Under the pieces are notes generated by a model. It did no database searches. It was not told where the DNA came from and saw nothing but the letters and a program-made list of their open reading frames with translations. A stretch of 35,961 nucleotides of DNA, taken from NCBI GenBank assembly GCA_028289745.1, contig JANQOD010000122.1, positions 1 to 35,961 on the forward strand, in the 5' to 3' direction. This document shows, one piece after another, positions 9,401-19,227 of the stretch. The first letter of the stretch is position 1; each line of letters starts with the position of its first letter. This stretch comes from Allomuricauda sp. (GTDB taxonomy: Bacteria > Bacteroidota > Bacteroidia > Flavobacteriales > Flavobacteriaceae). Position numbers and translations under genes: made by a program.

Positions 9401-11800
9401 ATGTTTAAAAACTATTTAAAAATCGCTTGGAGAAACCTTCTGAAGAACAAGGGGTATTCGGCCATCAATATTGGGGGGCTTGCCTTGGGCATGGCCGTTA
9501 CCTTGATCATCGGTCTTTGGATCTATGATGAGCTGACCTACAACAATTATTTCAAGAACAAAGATAAAATTGCCCAAGTTTTTCAATCCCAAACCTTCAA
9601 TGGACGAACAAGCACGGGACCTGCCATACCCTTGCCTTTAGAGCCTGCTTTGCGCGAGGTTTATGGCGACAATTTCAAGCACCTTATGATGTCATCTTGG
9701 ACCCAATCAAGCTATATTGGGTATAAGGAAAATAGCTTGTCCCGGACAGGAAATTATATGCAGTCCAATGCGCCAGATTTATTGAACCTCGAAATCATCA
9801 AAGGCGAAAAAGATGGGCTTCGAGAGATTAATTCCATTATGCTATCCGAATCGCTCGCTTTTGCGTTGTTTGGTAACGAAGATCCCATTGGAAAGGTAGT
9901 AAAAATCAGTAACCAATACGACTTGGCGGTTTCAGCGGTCTATCAAGACATTCCTTTCAATAATACCTTCAATGATACCGACTTTATCATTTCATGGGAC
10001 CATTACGTCGCCACAAGGGATTGGATTCAGGAATCATTGGACAATTGGGGCAATAATTCTTTTCAATTGTTCGTGCAGATTACCGACAATGCCACCTTTG
10101 ATAAGGTAACCAACACCATCATCGATGTCAAAAAGGATGCTAATGAAGATATTGCGGAATTCGACCCGAGAATATTCTTGCTCCCTATGGAAGATTGGTA
10201 TTTACGAAACAATTTTGAACAAGGCAAACAGGTTGGAGGGCGCATAAAATACGTTTGGTTGTTTGGAATCATCGGTGCCTTTGTACTGCTTTTGGCCTGC
10301 ATCAATTTCATGAACCTGAGCACCGCGCGTTCTGAAAAAAGGGCCAAAGAGGTGGGCATTAGAAAATCAATCGGTTCTCAAAAAGGGCAATTGGTCTATC
10401 AATTTTTGAGTGAATCTTTTTTGGTAGTGCTTTTTGCCTTTGTTGTTGCACTGGCCATTGTACTGTTGTCTTTGAACGGATTCAATGAATTGGCGCGAAA
10501 AGAAATCGCCTTTCCTTGGGAAAACATCAGATTCTGGTCGATTTCCGTTGTATTTATTCTTTTTACGGCGCTGTTGGCCGGCAGTTATCCTGCATTGTAC
10601 CTGTCTTCCTTTAGACCCGTTGACGTCTTAAAGGGAACTTTCAGAACTGGGAAATACTCGGGGCTTCCAAGGAAAATTCTGGTCGTTCTCCAGTTTACGG
10701 TTTCTGTTGCCTTTATTATCGGAACGGTCATCGTCATGCAACAGATCAACCATGCCAAAAACAGGCCCATCGGTTATGATAAGGAAGGCTTAATTCAGAT
10801 ACCCACTTGGTCTGTTGATTTTGTGGGCAAGACCGACCTCATGCGAGAGCAATTCCTGAAGTCTGGAGCGGCCGTGGCAATGGCTACATCAAGCAGCCCG
10901 ACCACGCGCATTTGGTCTAACAGAAGCGGGTACACCTGGGAGGGAAAACCCGATGGCTTCCAGGAAGATTTCGCGTGGACCGAAGTCTCACCTGAATATG
11001 CCAGCACACTTGATCTCAAAGTGGTTCAGGGAAGGGACTTTTCAAGGGAAATCGCTTCTGATTCTTTGGGAATACTCATCAACGAAACGGCGGTTGAATA
11101 TATGGGGGTAAAAAATCCTGTGGGCATGCTCATTCGAGATTCAGATGAAGAAGACCCCGGCCCGACCATGAAAATCATTGGCGTCGTCGAAGACATGATC
11201 GCCCAATCACCCTATGAGCCCGTTAAACAGGCTTGGTATGTTTATGATCGATACGAAAACTTTAGCTATTACAATCTACGGCTCAACCCCAATCAGAGTG
11301 CCAGTCAAAACCTGGCCGTCATCGAACGGGTGTTCAAAGAAAATTTCCCGGCCATCCCGTTCCAATATGATTTTGTCGATGATGAATACGCCGAAAAATT
11401 TGCGGCAGAACAACGAATAGGGACACTCTCTGGCATTTTTACCGCTTTGGCGATCCTTATCAGTTGTTTGGGCCTTTTCGGATTGACCTCTTTTGTCGCC
11501 GAACAGCGCACCAAGGAAATTGGGGTGCGAAAAGTATTGGGGGCCACTATTTTCAATGTGTGGAACATGCTCTCAAAAGACTTTTTGAAACTGGTCATCA
11601 TCTCATGTTTCATTGCTGTGCCCATAGCCTATTATGTCATGAACGGTTGGCTGCAAGAGTATCCGTACAGGGTCATTTTGAAGTGGTGGATCTTCGTTTT
11701 GGCCATGTTGGGCGCCTTGGGCATTACGGTACTTACAGTAAGTTTTCAGGCCATCCGTGCCGCAAAACAGAATCCGGTGAAAAGTTTGCGCACCGAATAA
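9401..11800 (+). CDS. FtsX/MacB-like ABC permease, array member 5 (pair with 6)
   Basis: This is a 799-residue permease starting MFKNYLKIAWRNLLKNKGYS. TM1 is at about 18-40, TM2 near 288-306, the first coupling motif KEVGIRKSIGS near 317, TM5 near 426, TM6 near 681-700, and the second coupling motif KEIGVRKVLGAT near 706. The tail is NPVKSLRTE. Both periplasmic domains are clearly related to those of member 6: shared pieces include DPIGKVV, WYLRNNFE, a GKPD segment and VEDMI. In most other pairs the periplasmic parts have diverged beyond easy reading. This suggests a more recent tandem duplication, although synonymous positions already differ widely. It carries the GKQVGGRIKYV motif before TM2. 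It is separated from member 6 by only 17 bp. Confidence 0.95.
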   Translation: MFKNYLKIAWRNLLKNKGYSAINIGGLALGMAVTLIIGLWIYDELTYNNYFKNKDKIAQVFQSQTFNGRTSTGPAIPLPLEPALREVYGDNFKHLMMSSWTQSSYIGYKENSLSRTGNYMQSNAPDLLNLEIIKGEKDGLREINSIMLSESLAFALFGNEDPIGKVVKISNQYDLAVSAVYQDIPFNNTFNDTDFIISWDHYVATRDWIQESLDNWGNNSFQLFVQITDNATFDKVTNTIIDVKKDANEDIAEFDPRIFLLPMEDWYLRNNFEQGKQVGGRIKYVWLFGIIGAFVLLLACINFMNLSTARSEKRAKEVGIRKSIGSQKGQLVYQFLSESFLVVLFAFVVALAIVLLSLNGFNELARKEIAFPWENIRFWSISVVFILFTALLAGSYPALYLSSFRPVDVLKGTFRTGKYSGLPRKILVVLQFTVSVAFIIGTVIVMQQINHAKNRPIGYDKEGLIQIPTWSVDFVGKTDLMREQFLKSGAAVAMATSSSPTTRIWSNRSGYTWEGKPDGFQEDFAWTEVSPEYASTLDLKVVQGRDFSREIASDSLGILINETAVEYMGVKNPVGMLIRDSDEEDPGPTMKIIGVVEDMIAQSPYEPVKQAWYVYDRYENFSYYNLRLNPNQSASQNLAVIERVFKENFPAIPFQYDFVDDEYAEKFAAEQRIGTLSGIFTALAILISCLGLFGLTSFVAEQRTKEIGVRKVLGATIFNVWNMLSKDFLKLVIISCFIAVPIAYYVMNGWLQEYPYRVILKWWIFVLAMLGALGITVLTVSFQAIRAAKQNPVKSLRTE

Positions 11801-11817
11801 ACAAAAACCGAGCAGTC

Positions 11818-14214
11818 ATGTTAAAGAACTATTTAAAAATCGCTTGGCGCAATTTATGGAAGAACAGAATTTACTCGGTCATCAATGTAAGTGGGCTGGC
11901 CATTGGCATGGCCGTGGCCTTGATGATCGGGTTGTGGGTGGTAGATGAATTGACCCATGACCACTATTTTACGAGTCGAGACCAGATTGCCCAAGTTTAT
12001 CAGAACAGAACAAGAAATGGAAGTATAAATACTGGAAATGCCGTATCCAGACCTTTGGAGTTTGTGCTCAGGGAACAATATGCAAATCATTTCAAGCATA
12101 TAGTAATGGCGTCATGGGAATGGAAACAAAGCCTGGCATATGATGACAAAATCATTTCCCGTATGGGGAATTATATGCAGGCCGGCATCACCGATATGTT
12201 GGACCTAAAAATGGTGAACGGCCAGAAAAATGGCCTGCAAGATATCGATGGCATTATGTTGGACAAATCAACTTCCCAAGCTCTTTTTGGGTCTGAAGAC
12301 CCCATAGGAAAGGTTGTCAGGGTAAATAACGAAATTGATGCGACCGTGACCGGGGTGTATGATGATATACCCTTTAACAATTCGTTCCATGGTCTCCAAT
12401 TTTTGATGCCCTGGGAAAGGTACGTGGCCTGGCGTGAATGGGTCTCGGAGGCCAGGGATAATTGGAACAACAACTCATTTCAGATGCTGGTACAGATTGC
12501 TGACAACATAGAGATGGACGAGGTTACCACTATAATCAAAGACGTCAAGAAAGACCAACTCCCCGAGGCCCAAAGCAATCCACAACTCTTCCTTTTTCCA
12601 ATGAAAGATTGGTATCTGCGCAATAACTTTGAGGAAGGTCGCCAAGTAGGTGGTCGTATTACCTATGTTAAGCTATTTGGTTTTGTAGGCGTTTTGGTGT
12701 TGGTGCTGGCCTGTATCAATTTTGTGAACCTCAGCACGGCACGGTCTGAAAAAAGGGCAAAAGAGGTAGGGCTTAGAAAAACGATAGGCTCAAATCGAAG
12801 CCACTTGGTGCATCAATTTCTTGGAGAATCCTTTTTGGTGACCCTATTGGCCTTCTTTTTTGCAGTTATCTTGGTGCTGCTCTTCTTGAATGGCTTTAAC
12901 CAACTGTCTGGGAAGGAAATACAATTCCCTTGGAAAAGCCCATTATTCTGGATGGCTTCAATGCTCTTTATATGTATTACGGCATTGCTATCGGGAAGCT
13001 ATCCGGCATTGTACCTATCTTCCTTTAGGCCCATAGAAGCCTTGAAGGGCACATTTAAGGTAGGGCGGTTTTCGGTTCTTCCCAGAAAAGTGTTGGTAGT
13101 ACTTCAGTTTTCGGCATCGGCGGCATTTATCATCGGTACCCTGGTGGTATTGCAACAGATTCATTTTGTAAAGAACAGGCCTGTTGGCTATGATAAGGAG
13201 GGGCTCATACAAATTCCTGCCGCGGGACGGGAGTTTTCAGAAAAAAGAGAACTGATTCGAAGAGAGTTCCTAGCGTCGGGTGCCATAACGGAAATGTCAA
13301 CCTCTAGTGCCCCTACCACTGAAGTCTGGTCAAATGCAGGCAACTATACCTGGGATGGGAAACCAGACGATTTTCAAGTAAGTCTGGCTTGGACTCTTGT
13401 ATCTCCAGAATATGCCAAGTCGCTTGGTTTAAAGGTAATCATGGGAAGAGACTTTTCAAGAAAATTTCCAACAGATTCCAATGCCGTTCTTATCAATAAG
13501 GCGGCAATGAAATACATGGGCTTTTCCGATCCGATTGGCAAATACCTAAGAAATTCGGATACTGAGAGCCCCGATCCCCCTTTAAAAATCATCGGAGTGG
13601 TCGAAGATATGATCGTACAATCTCCTTTTGAACCGGTAAGACAAGGGGTTTATGTATTCGACAAATATGGCATAACCAATTTTTTCAATCTTCGGCTAAA
13701 TTCACAAAAAAGTACAGAGGAAAACCTTGTAAGCATAGAGAATGTGTTTAAGGAGCACTTTCCAAAAGTCCCATTCGACTTCCAGTTTGTTGACAACCAA
13801 TATGCGGTCAAATTCCAATCAGAGGAGCGTGTGGCGAGTTTGGCCAGTATTTTTACGGTCCTGGCAATTTTTATAAGCTGCCTGGGGCTCTTTGGGCTTA
13901 CCGCTTTTGTCGCCGAACGGCGTACCAAAGAAATTGGGGTTCGAAAAGTATTGGGGGCATCGGTATTTGGCCTATGGAGAATGCTTTCCAAAGACTTTTT
14001 GTCCCTGGTTCTCATTGCATGCACGGTCGCTATACCCGTAGCATTTTATATAATGAAAGGATGGTTGCAAAATTATACCTATAGAATCGACTTGTCATGG
14101 GTCATATTTGCGGCGGCCATTTTCGGAGCCCTGTTTATCACCGTCGTTACGGTAAGTTTTCAGGCCATAAAGGCCGCCAATACCAATCCGGTAAAGAGTT
14201 TGCGAACCGAATAA
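11818..14214 (+). CDS. FtsX/MacB-like ABC permease, array member 6 (pair with 5)
   Basis: This is a 798-residue permease. The frame is open back to 11464, inside member 5, but the start at 11818 gives MLKNYLKIAWRNLWKNRIYS and follows the leader CCGAGCAGTC, so it is taken as the real start. TM1 is at about 18-40, TM2 at 287-306, the first coupling motif KEVGLRKTIGS near 315, TM5 near 424, TM6 near 679, and the second coupling motif KEIGVRKVLGAS near 704. The tail is NPVKSLRTE. It resembles member 5 along its whole length, including the periplasmic domains (FNNSF against FNNTF, WYLRNNFEEGRQVGGRI, VEDMIVQSPFEPV). The pair may handle related partners or substrates. The close spacing supports one transcript with member 5. 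Confidence 0.95.
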   Translation: MLKNYLKIAWRNLWKNRIYSVINVSGLAIGMAVALMIGLWVVDELTHDHYFTSRDQIAQVYQNRTRNGSINTGNAVSRPLEFVLREQYANHFKHIVMASWEWKQSLAYDDKIISRMGNYMQAGITDMLDLKMVNGQKNGLQDIDGIMLDKSTSQALFGSEDPIGKVVRVNNEIDATVTGVYDDIPFNNSFHGLQFLMPWERYVAWREWVSEARDNWNNNSFQMLVQIADNIEMDEVTTIIKDVKKDQLPEAQSNPQLFLFPMKDWYLRNNFEEGRQVGGRITYVKLFGFVGVLVLVLACINFVNLSTARSEKRAKEVGLRKTIGSNRSHLVHQFLGESFLVTLLAFFFAVILVLLFLNGFNQLSGKEIQFPWKSPLFWMASMLFICITALLSGSYPALYLSSFRPIEALKGTFKVGRFSVLPRKVLVVLQFSASAAFIIGTLVVLQQIHFVKNRPVGYDKEGLIQIPAAGREFSEKRELIRREFLASGAITEMSTSSAPTTEVWSNAGNYTWDGKPDDFQVSLAWTLVSPEYAKSLGLKVIMGRDFSRKFPTDSNAVLINKAAMKYMGFSDPIGKYLRNSDTESPDPPLKIIGVVEDMIVQSPFEPVRQGVYVFDKYGITNFFNLRLNSQKSTEENLVSIENVFKEHFPKVPFDFQFVDNQYAVKFQSEERVASLASIFTVLAIFISCLGLFGLTAFVAERRTKEIGVRKVLGASVFGLWRMLSKDFLSLVLIACTVAIPVAFYIMKGWLQNYTYRIDLSWVIFAAAIFGALFITVVTVSFQAIKAANTNPVKSLRTE

Positions 14215-14220
14215 ATAGTG

Positions 14221-14299
14221 CTTTTGGCTACGTCTGTCTGCCGACAAGACAGGCTCAACCAACAAAATAGAAGATGTCTGGGCGTAGCCGAAGGCACAC
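14221..14299 (+). repeat. Degenerate extragenic repeat element, copy A
   Basis: The 98-bp junction between members 6 and 7 contains CTGTCTGCCGACAAGACAGG followed about 35 bases later by GCGTAGCCGAAGGCAC. The same two parts occur in the same order and spacing in the junction between members 7 and 8 (16701-16795). The first part can fold as an imperfect hairpin. Such CTGTCTG-CGACAGG and CGTAGCCGAAG sequences look like the dispersed extragenic repeats known from flavobacterial genomes; genome-wide copy number was not checked. Confidence 0.6.
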
Positions 14300-14312
14300 A
14301 GAACGAACACTT

Positions 14313-16694
14313 ATGATACGAAACTATTTCAAAATCGCATGGCGGAATCTCGCCAAAAGAAAAGTATTTACGGCCATTAATGTTTTAGGGCTGGCAATAG
14401 GCATCACCTGTGCTGGGCTGATATTGCTTTGGGTCGAAGATGAAATGAGCTTTGACAATGTGTTTCCCAAGCAAGATACGGTATATTACGTGCCTACAAA
14501 CCAAACATTTGAGAACGAGATTTATACCTTTTATTCCACCCCTGGCCCCCTGGCCGAGGACTTAAAGGATGAAATCCCCGAAATCATCAAGTCGGCGACA
14601 ACTTGGAGCGGAGAGATTTTGCTGACCCAAGGGGATACGCGGATCAACAGATGGGGAAGGTTTGTCCAACCTGATTTTGTCGATATTTTTAGCCTTCGCT
14701 TTGTAGAAGGAAATGCCCAAAAAGCACTAATTGCGCCAGATGCCATTGTCTTGACCCAAAAAACGGCCCATGCCCTTTTTGGCAAAGAAGTCCGAGCACT
14801 TGACCAAATGGTGCAGATCAACAATAAACACACCTTTACGGTAACCGGGGTCGTAGAAGACTTGCCACGAAACGTAACCTTTGGATTTGGGTGGTTGCTG
14901 CCATTAAAAAGTTTCGGGTTTGGGGAAGAAGATATGTCATGGACAAAGGAATACGGCAACAACTTTGCAGACACTTTTGTTGAACTGGCCCCCGAAGCAG
15001 ATTTTGCCCAGGTTGACGCGAAGGTAAGGGCAATGATCCCTTCCAAAATGAAAAAAAGCGACAATACCTCAAACACCTATGCTTTTTTGCATGCTATCAA
15101 GAACTGGCATTTGCGTTCTGATTTCAAGGATGGGAAAATAGTGGGGGGCCAAATAAAATCGGTTCGGTTAATGGCACTGATCGCCTTTATCATCCTTTTA
15201 ATTGCCTGCATCAATTTTATGAACCTGAGCACGGCACAGAGCGAAAAAAGGGGTAAGGAAGTTGGGGTGCGAAAAGTGTTGGGATCCAATAAAAAAAGGT
15301 TGGTAGGCCAGTTTCTGATCGAAGCCCTCATTATTGCCGGTCTGGCGTCTGTCTTAAGTGTCTTCGCCATAATGATAGCATTGCCCTTTTTTAACTCACT
15401 TATTGAAAAAGAACTTGATTTTAACTTTTTTGAGCCCTTACATCTATTTTCTCTTTTGGGCATTACATTGCTCTGTGGGCTTTTGGCAGGATGGTACCCC
15501 TCACTTTACCTATCCTCCTTTAGACCCGTACAAATCCTTAAGGGAGTTCGAAGAAATCAAGGGGGTGCGGCCTTAATGCGCAAGGGCCTTGTGATTACCC
15601 AATTTACGATTTCGGTGGTCTTTATTATAAGCACCATCATTGTCTATCAACAGATACGACACAGCAAAGTAAGGGATTTGGGGTACGATAAGGAAAATTT
15701 GATCAATATGCCTGTGACCGGAGATATGATCAAAAACTTCATCCCTATAAAACAGGCCTTAATTGCTTCTGGACAGGTCGAAGACGTTGCCCTTATCAAT
15801 ACACTTGTGCTTTCAAGTGGAGATAACGGATCAGGGCTAACTTGGCAAGGGGGAGCGAACACCAAAGATGTACTGGTTCGGTTTCGATACATCAGTCCCG
15901 GTTTTTTTGAAACGGTAGGTCTAAAGGTGCTCGAAGGTCATGGCTTTAATGAAAATATGGCTGCAGATAGCACTAATACCATCATTACCCAATCGTTTGC
16001 CAAATTAATGGGCAAAGGAAGTGCCGTAGGGAAAACCATCAATAGGCATGGCTCCATCTATCATGTGATAGGGGTAGTAGATGACTACCGATACGGAAAT
16101 ATGTACAGCAATGAACATCCTGGCCCGGTCATGTTCTTTAACCATCCCGATTGGGCGAGGCAACTTTATATCAAAGCAAGGCCAGATGTGTCCATGGCGG
16201 AAATCATTCCCAGTGTTAAAAAGATAATGGAAAAATATAACCCCGCATTTCCCTTTGAATACCGATTTGAAGATGATCTGTTCAACAACAGGTTTAAGGG
16301 CGAAGAGTTGTTGGGCGATTTGTCAAGGGTTTTTTCTGTATTGGCCATTTGTATCGCCTGCTTGGGTCTTTTCGGGTTGGCAGCCTTTATGGCCGAACAG
16401 CGAAAAAAGGAAGTTGGCGTACGAAAAGTATTGGGGGCGACCGCTTTGGGAATTGTCCAAATGTTGTCTACAGATTATTTGAAACTAGTGGTTGTGGCTT
16501 TGGCCATGGCCTTTCCAATAGCCTATTGGATCATGTCAAATTGGCTAGAAAAATTTGCCTACCGCATTGATGTGGGCTGGACAGTTTTTGCAATGGCCGG
16601 AACAATTGCCATAGGAATTGCACTATGTACCGTTAGTTTTCAGGCCATACGAGCAGCCAATGTGAATCCGGTAAAGAGTTTGCGAACTGAATAA
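14313..16694 (+). CDS. FtsX/MacB-like ABC permease, array member 7
   Basis: This is a 793-residue permease. The open frame begins at 14274, but the first 13 codons come from the repeat element, so the ATG at 14313 (MIRNYFKIAWRNLAKRKVFT) is chosen. TM1 is at about 18-40, TM2 near 287 (LLIACINFMNLSTAQSEKRG), the first coupling motif KEVGVRKVLGS near 315, TM5 near 424, TM6 near 672, and the second coupling motif KEVGVRKVLGAT near 699. The two coupling motifs are almost identical to each other, showing the internal duplication plainly. DGKIVGGQIKSV before TM2 is a variant of the motif in members 3, 5, 6 and 12. The tail is NPVKSLRTE. The second periplasmic domain (NTLVLSSGDNGSG region) is distinct from that of members 5 and 6. 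Confidence 0.95.
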   Translation: MIRNYFKIAWRNLAKRKVFTAINVLGLAIGITCAGLILLWVEDEMSFDNVFPKQDTVYYVPTNQTFENEIYTFYSTPGPLAEDLKDEIPEIIKSATTWSGEILLTQGDTRINRWGRFVQPDFVDIFSLRFVEGNAQKALIAPDAIVLTQKTAHALFGKEVRALDQMVQINNKHTFTVTGVVEDLPRNVTFGFGWLLPLKSFGFGEEDMSWTKEYGNNFADTFVELAPEADFAQVDAKVRAMIPSKMKKSDNTSNTYAFLHAIKNWHLRSDFKDGKIVGGQIKSVRLMALIAFIILLIACINFMNLSTAQSEKRGKEVGVRKVLGSNKKRLVGQFLIEALIIAGLASVLSVFAIMIALPFFNSLIEKELDFNFFEPLHLFSLLGITLLCGLLAGWYPSLYLSSFRPVQILKGVRRNQGGAALMRKGLVITQFTISVVFIISTIIVYQQIRHSKVRDLGYDKENLINMPVTGDMIKNFIPIKQALIASGQVEDVALINTLVLSSGDNGSGLTWQGGANTKDVLVRFRYISPGFFETVGLKVLEGHGFNENMAADSTNTIITQSFAKLMGKGSAVGKTINRHGSIYHVIGVVDDYRYGNMYSNEHPGPVMFFNHPDWARQLYIKARPDVSMAEIIPSVKKIMEKYNPAFPFEYRFEDDLFNNRFKGEELLGDLSRVFSVLAICIACLGLFGLAAFMAEQRKKEVGVRKVLGATALGIVQMLSTDYLKLVVVALAMAFPIAYWIMSNWLEKFAYRIDVGWTVFAMAGTIAIGIALCTVSFQAIRAANVNPVKSLRTE

Positions 16695-16700
16695 ACAATG

Positions 16701-16795
16701 TTTTTGGGCACGCCTGTCTGACGACAAGGCGGGCTAACCGTCAAAGAAGATGACCGAGCGTGGTCAAAGCACTTGTGCTGAGCCCATCGAAGCAT
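16701..16795 (+). repeat. Degenerate extragenic repeat element, copy B
   Basis: This is the second copy of the element at 14221-14299. CTGTCTGACGACAAGGCGGG is followed by GAAGATGACCGAGCGTGGTC and then an extra tail with CACTTGTGCTGAGCC and CATCGAAGCA. The tail is typical of flavobacterial extragenic repeats, to my recollection. The element fills most of the 116-bp gap before member 8. Homology extends leftwards into the ends of members 6 and 7, which share the GAAC-GAATAA codons. Confidence 0.6.
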
Positions 16796-16810
16796 CAAAA
16801 ATTAAACCTC

Positions 16811-19192
16811 ATGATAAAACAAAATCTGAAACTGTTCTTTAGGAATATAAAGCGAAACAAAGGAACATTTCTTATCAATACCCTGGGCCTTGGGGTCGGT
16901 ATTGCTTCGTTCTTGATCTTGGCTATCTATGTCTATAACGATTTGACCTACAACCATTTCAACACCAACCTCTCAAACATCTACAGAATTCAAGAAGTAT
17001 ATGGAGATGGTACGGGCACGGCGACCAAAGGGCTCTTACTGCCGCAAATAAGGCAAGAAATTCCGGAGGTCGTCAACGGAACCCGAATTTTTGATTGGGA
17101 TGGCTATCGATTGAGTCACGGCGACAAGGCCTTTTTAGAGAACGTCTATTATGTAGATACTGGGTTCTTTTCAGTCTTTAGCTTTCCTTTTGCGGCAGGT
17201 AATCCCAAAAATGTGCTGAACGAAAAATACAGTGCCGTGATAAGCAAGCCGTTTGCCTTGAAATATTTTGGCGCGTCCCCTGCCCTTGGCAAACAATTGC
17301 AAGTAGGTTTTGAAGACATATTCTTGACCGTTACAGGGGTCGTGGACATACCAGAAAATTCATCGGTAAAGTTTGATATTGTCACTTCGTATGAAAGCGG
17401 AGAAAGCATTTCACCCTGGGTCAAAGACGTACATGACTGGTACAACACGTTTTCAGAAACCTATGTTGTGCTCCAAGAGGGAATTGCCCCTTCGGCCATT
17501 CAAAAAAAGCTTAAGAGTATTGTCAAAGAGAATTTTCTTCCGGTGGGCGAAAACAACACGACCATTCATCTATTGCCCTTTTCCGACTACCACGCCGCAG
17601 AAGAATCCAATCAGACCTTGATTGTTATTTTGGTCATTATCGCCCTGGGAATAATAAGCATCGCCATTGTCAATTTTATCAATCTGACCATTGTAAATGC
17701 GTTGTCAAGAACCCGTGAAATTGGGGTCAAAAAAGTTCATGGGGCGTCAAAAAAACATGTTTCCCAACAGATTATGGTCGAGTCTTTTGTCATAGGCCTT
17801 ATCGCACTACTGCTTGGTATCTTGCTTTTGCTCACCTTCTTGCTTCCCTCCTTTAATTCCCTTTTCGGAATGAACTTGAACCTACAATCGTTCAACCCTT
17901 ATTTTCTAGGGGCATTACTTCTGGGCATCTGGATTTTTGTAGGGCTGTTTTCGAGCATAGTACCATCATTGCTTTGGTCGCAGAGCAAACTGGTCGAAAA
18001 CCTTCAAGGAAAATTTTCGTCGAAAGGCAAGCCGGGCTTTTCAAAATACTCATCCGTGATCATTCAATTTGTAATCGCCATCGTTTTGATATCGGGAACC
18101 ATTTTCGTTAGGAAGCAGATTGATTTCATGCTCAAAAAAAATCCAAAGTTTGACAATGAAAATGTCATAGTGGCCGAAACCGATTTTTGGAAACACAACG
18201 ATATTGACCTCGCATCGGGCAAACTTGGGGTGATATCCGAAGAGTTGGCGCAAAGCCCGTTTGTTGCCTCGGTAAATTTTACGGGAAGCATTCCGGGCGA
18301 CTACGATGAAAATTACAACACCTTTTATCCCATGGGTAAAAGCGCCCTTCCAAACATTAGCCTAAGAAAATCGTATGTGGGCAAAGACTATTTCAAAACA
18401 ATGGGCATATCGATTTTGAGCGGGCATGGATTTGACAAAGAACCTACCGCACTCAAAAACACGGTGGTTTTGAACAAAACGGCCATGGATCGACTGGGCT
18501 TCACTATTGCAGAGGGTCAAATCTTGGTAGAGGGAAGAGAAGGCGGAACACAATTTCGTGTGGTCGGGGCGATCGATGATTTTAGCTATCAAGGGGTTCA
18601 GCGTGCCACCGAGCCGTTGGCACACTTTTTTGTGGAACAGGAAACCCTGATGAATTGGGATTACCTGACCGTACGCTCACAAAAGGGCGCGGTTTTACAA
18701 GTCATCGATCTTTTAGAGGACAAGTGGCAAGAACTGCTTCCTGAAACGGGATTGTCCTATTTTTTTGCCGACGAAAAGTTGAACGTTTATTACAAAGAAT
18801 ATGAGCGGGTGAATACCTTGGTCATGTGGTTTTCACTGCTGGCCATAGCACTATCGTGCATGGGGTTGTTCGCCTTGGCGTCATACACCATGGCCCGACG
18901 AACCAAAGAAATTGGCATTAGAAAGGTAAACGGTGCCACCGTTGCCCAAATTCTTTCACTATTGAACAAAGACTTTATCAAATGGGTGGCCATTGCTTTT
19001 GTGATCGCGGTTCCAATTTCGTGGTATGCCATGACCAAATGGCTAGAGGGTTTTGCCCATAAGACCACTATAGATTGGCAGGGATTTGCCTTAACGGGAA
19101 CCATTGTCTTGGTCATAACACTGGTAACGGTCAGTTGGCAAAGTTTTAGTGCCGCAAACGGCAATCCCGTCGATGCACTAAAAGACGAATAA
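16811..19192 (+). CDS. FtsX/MacB-like ABC permease, array member 8 (divergent)
   Basis: This is a 793-residue permease. An in-frame GTG at 16760 would translate repeat sequence, so the ATG at 16811 (MIKQNLKLFFRNIKRNKGTF) is used. TM1 is at about 20-43, TM2 near 270-292, TM5 near 415 and TM6 near 673. It is one of the most divergent members. TM2 ends in NFINLTIVNALS and not NFMNLSTARS. The first coupling motif is REIGVKKVHGAS, the second is KEIGIRKVNGAT with Asn replacing the usual Leu, and the tail is NPVDALKDE. The N-terminus (FFRNIKRNKGTFLIN) leans towards members 3 and 12. The first periplasmic domain is shorter than in most members. The frame is intact, so it is probably functional. Confidence 0.94.
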   Translation: MIKQNLKLFFRNIKRNKGTFLINTLGLGVGIASFLILAIYVYNDLTYNHFNTNLSNIYRIQEVYGDGTGTATKGLLLPQIRQEIPEVVNGTRIFDWDGYRLSHGDKAFLENVYYVDTGFFSVFSFPFAAGNPKNVLNEKYSAVISKPFALKYFGASPALGKQLQVGFEDIFLTVTGVVDIPENSSVKFDIVTSYESGESISPWVKDVHDWYNTFSETYVVLQEGIAPSAIQKKLKSIVKENFLPVGENNTTIHLLPFSDYHAAEESNQTLIVILVIIALGIISIAIVNFINLTIVNALSRTREIGVKKVHGASKKHVSQQIMVESFVIGLIALLLGILLLLTFLLPSFNSLFGMNLNLQSFNPYFLGALLLGIWIFVGLFSSIVPSLLWSQSKLVENLQGKFSSKGKPGFSKYSSVIIQFVIAIVLISGTIFVRKQIDFMLKKNPKFDNENVIVAETDFWKHNDIDLASGKLGVISEELAQSPFVASVNFTGSIPGDYDENYNTFYPMGKSALPNISLRKSYVGKDYFKTMGISILSGHGFDKEPTALKNTVVLNKTAMDRLGFTIAEGQILVEGREGGTQFRVVGAIDDFSYQGVQRATEPLAHFFVEQETLMNWDYLTVRSQKGAVLQVIDLLEDKWQELLPETGLSYFFADEKLNVYYKEYERVNTLVMWFSLLAIALSCMGLFALASYTMARRTKEIGIRKVNGATVAQILSLLNKDFIKWVAIAFVIAVPISWYAMTKWLEGFAHKTTIDWQGFALTGTIVLVITLVTVSWQSFSAANGNPVDALKDE

Positions 19193-19227
19193 AAAAATTG
19201 GCCGATTAAAAACAAAAACGAACCATC

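Noticed and set aside
11464..11817. 118-codon N-terminal extension of member 6
   Set aside because: It lies almost entirely inside member 5 in a different frame. The start at 11818 matches the family.
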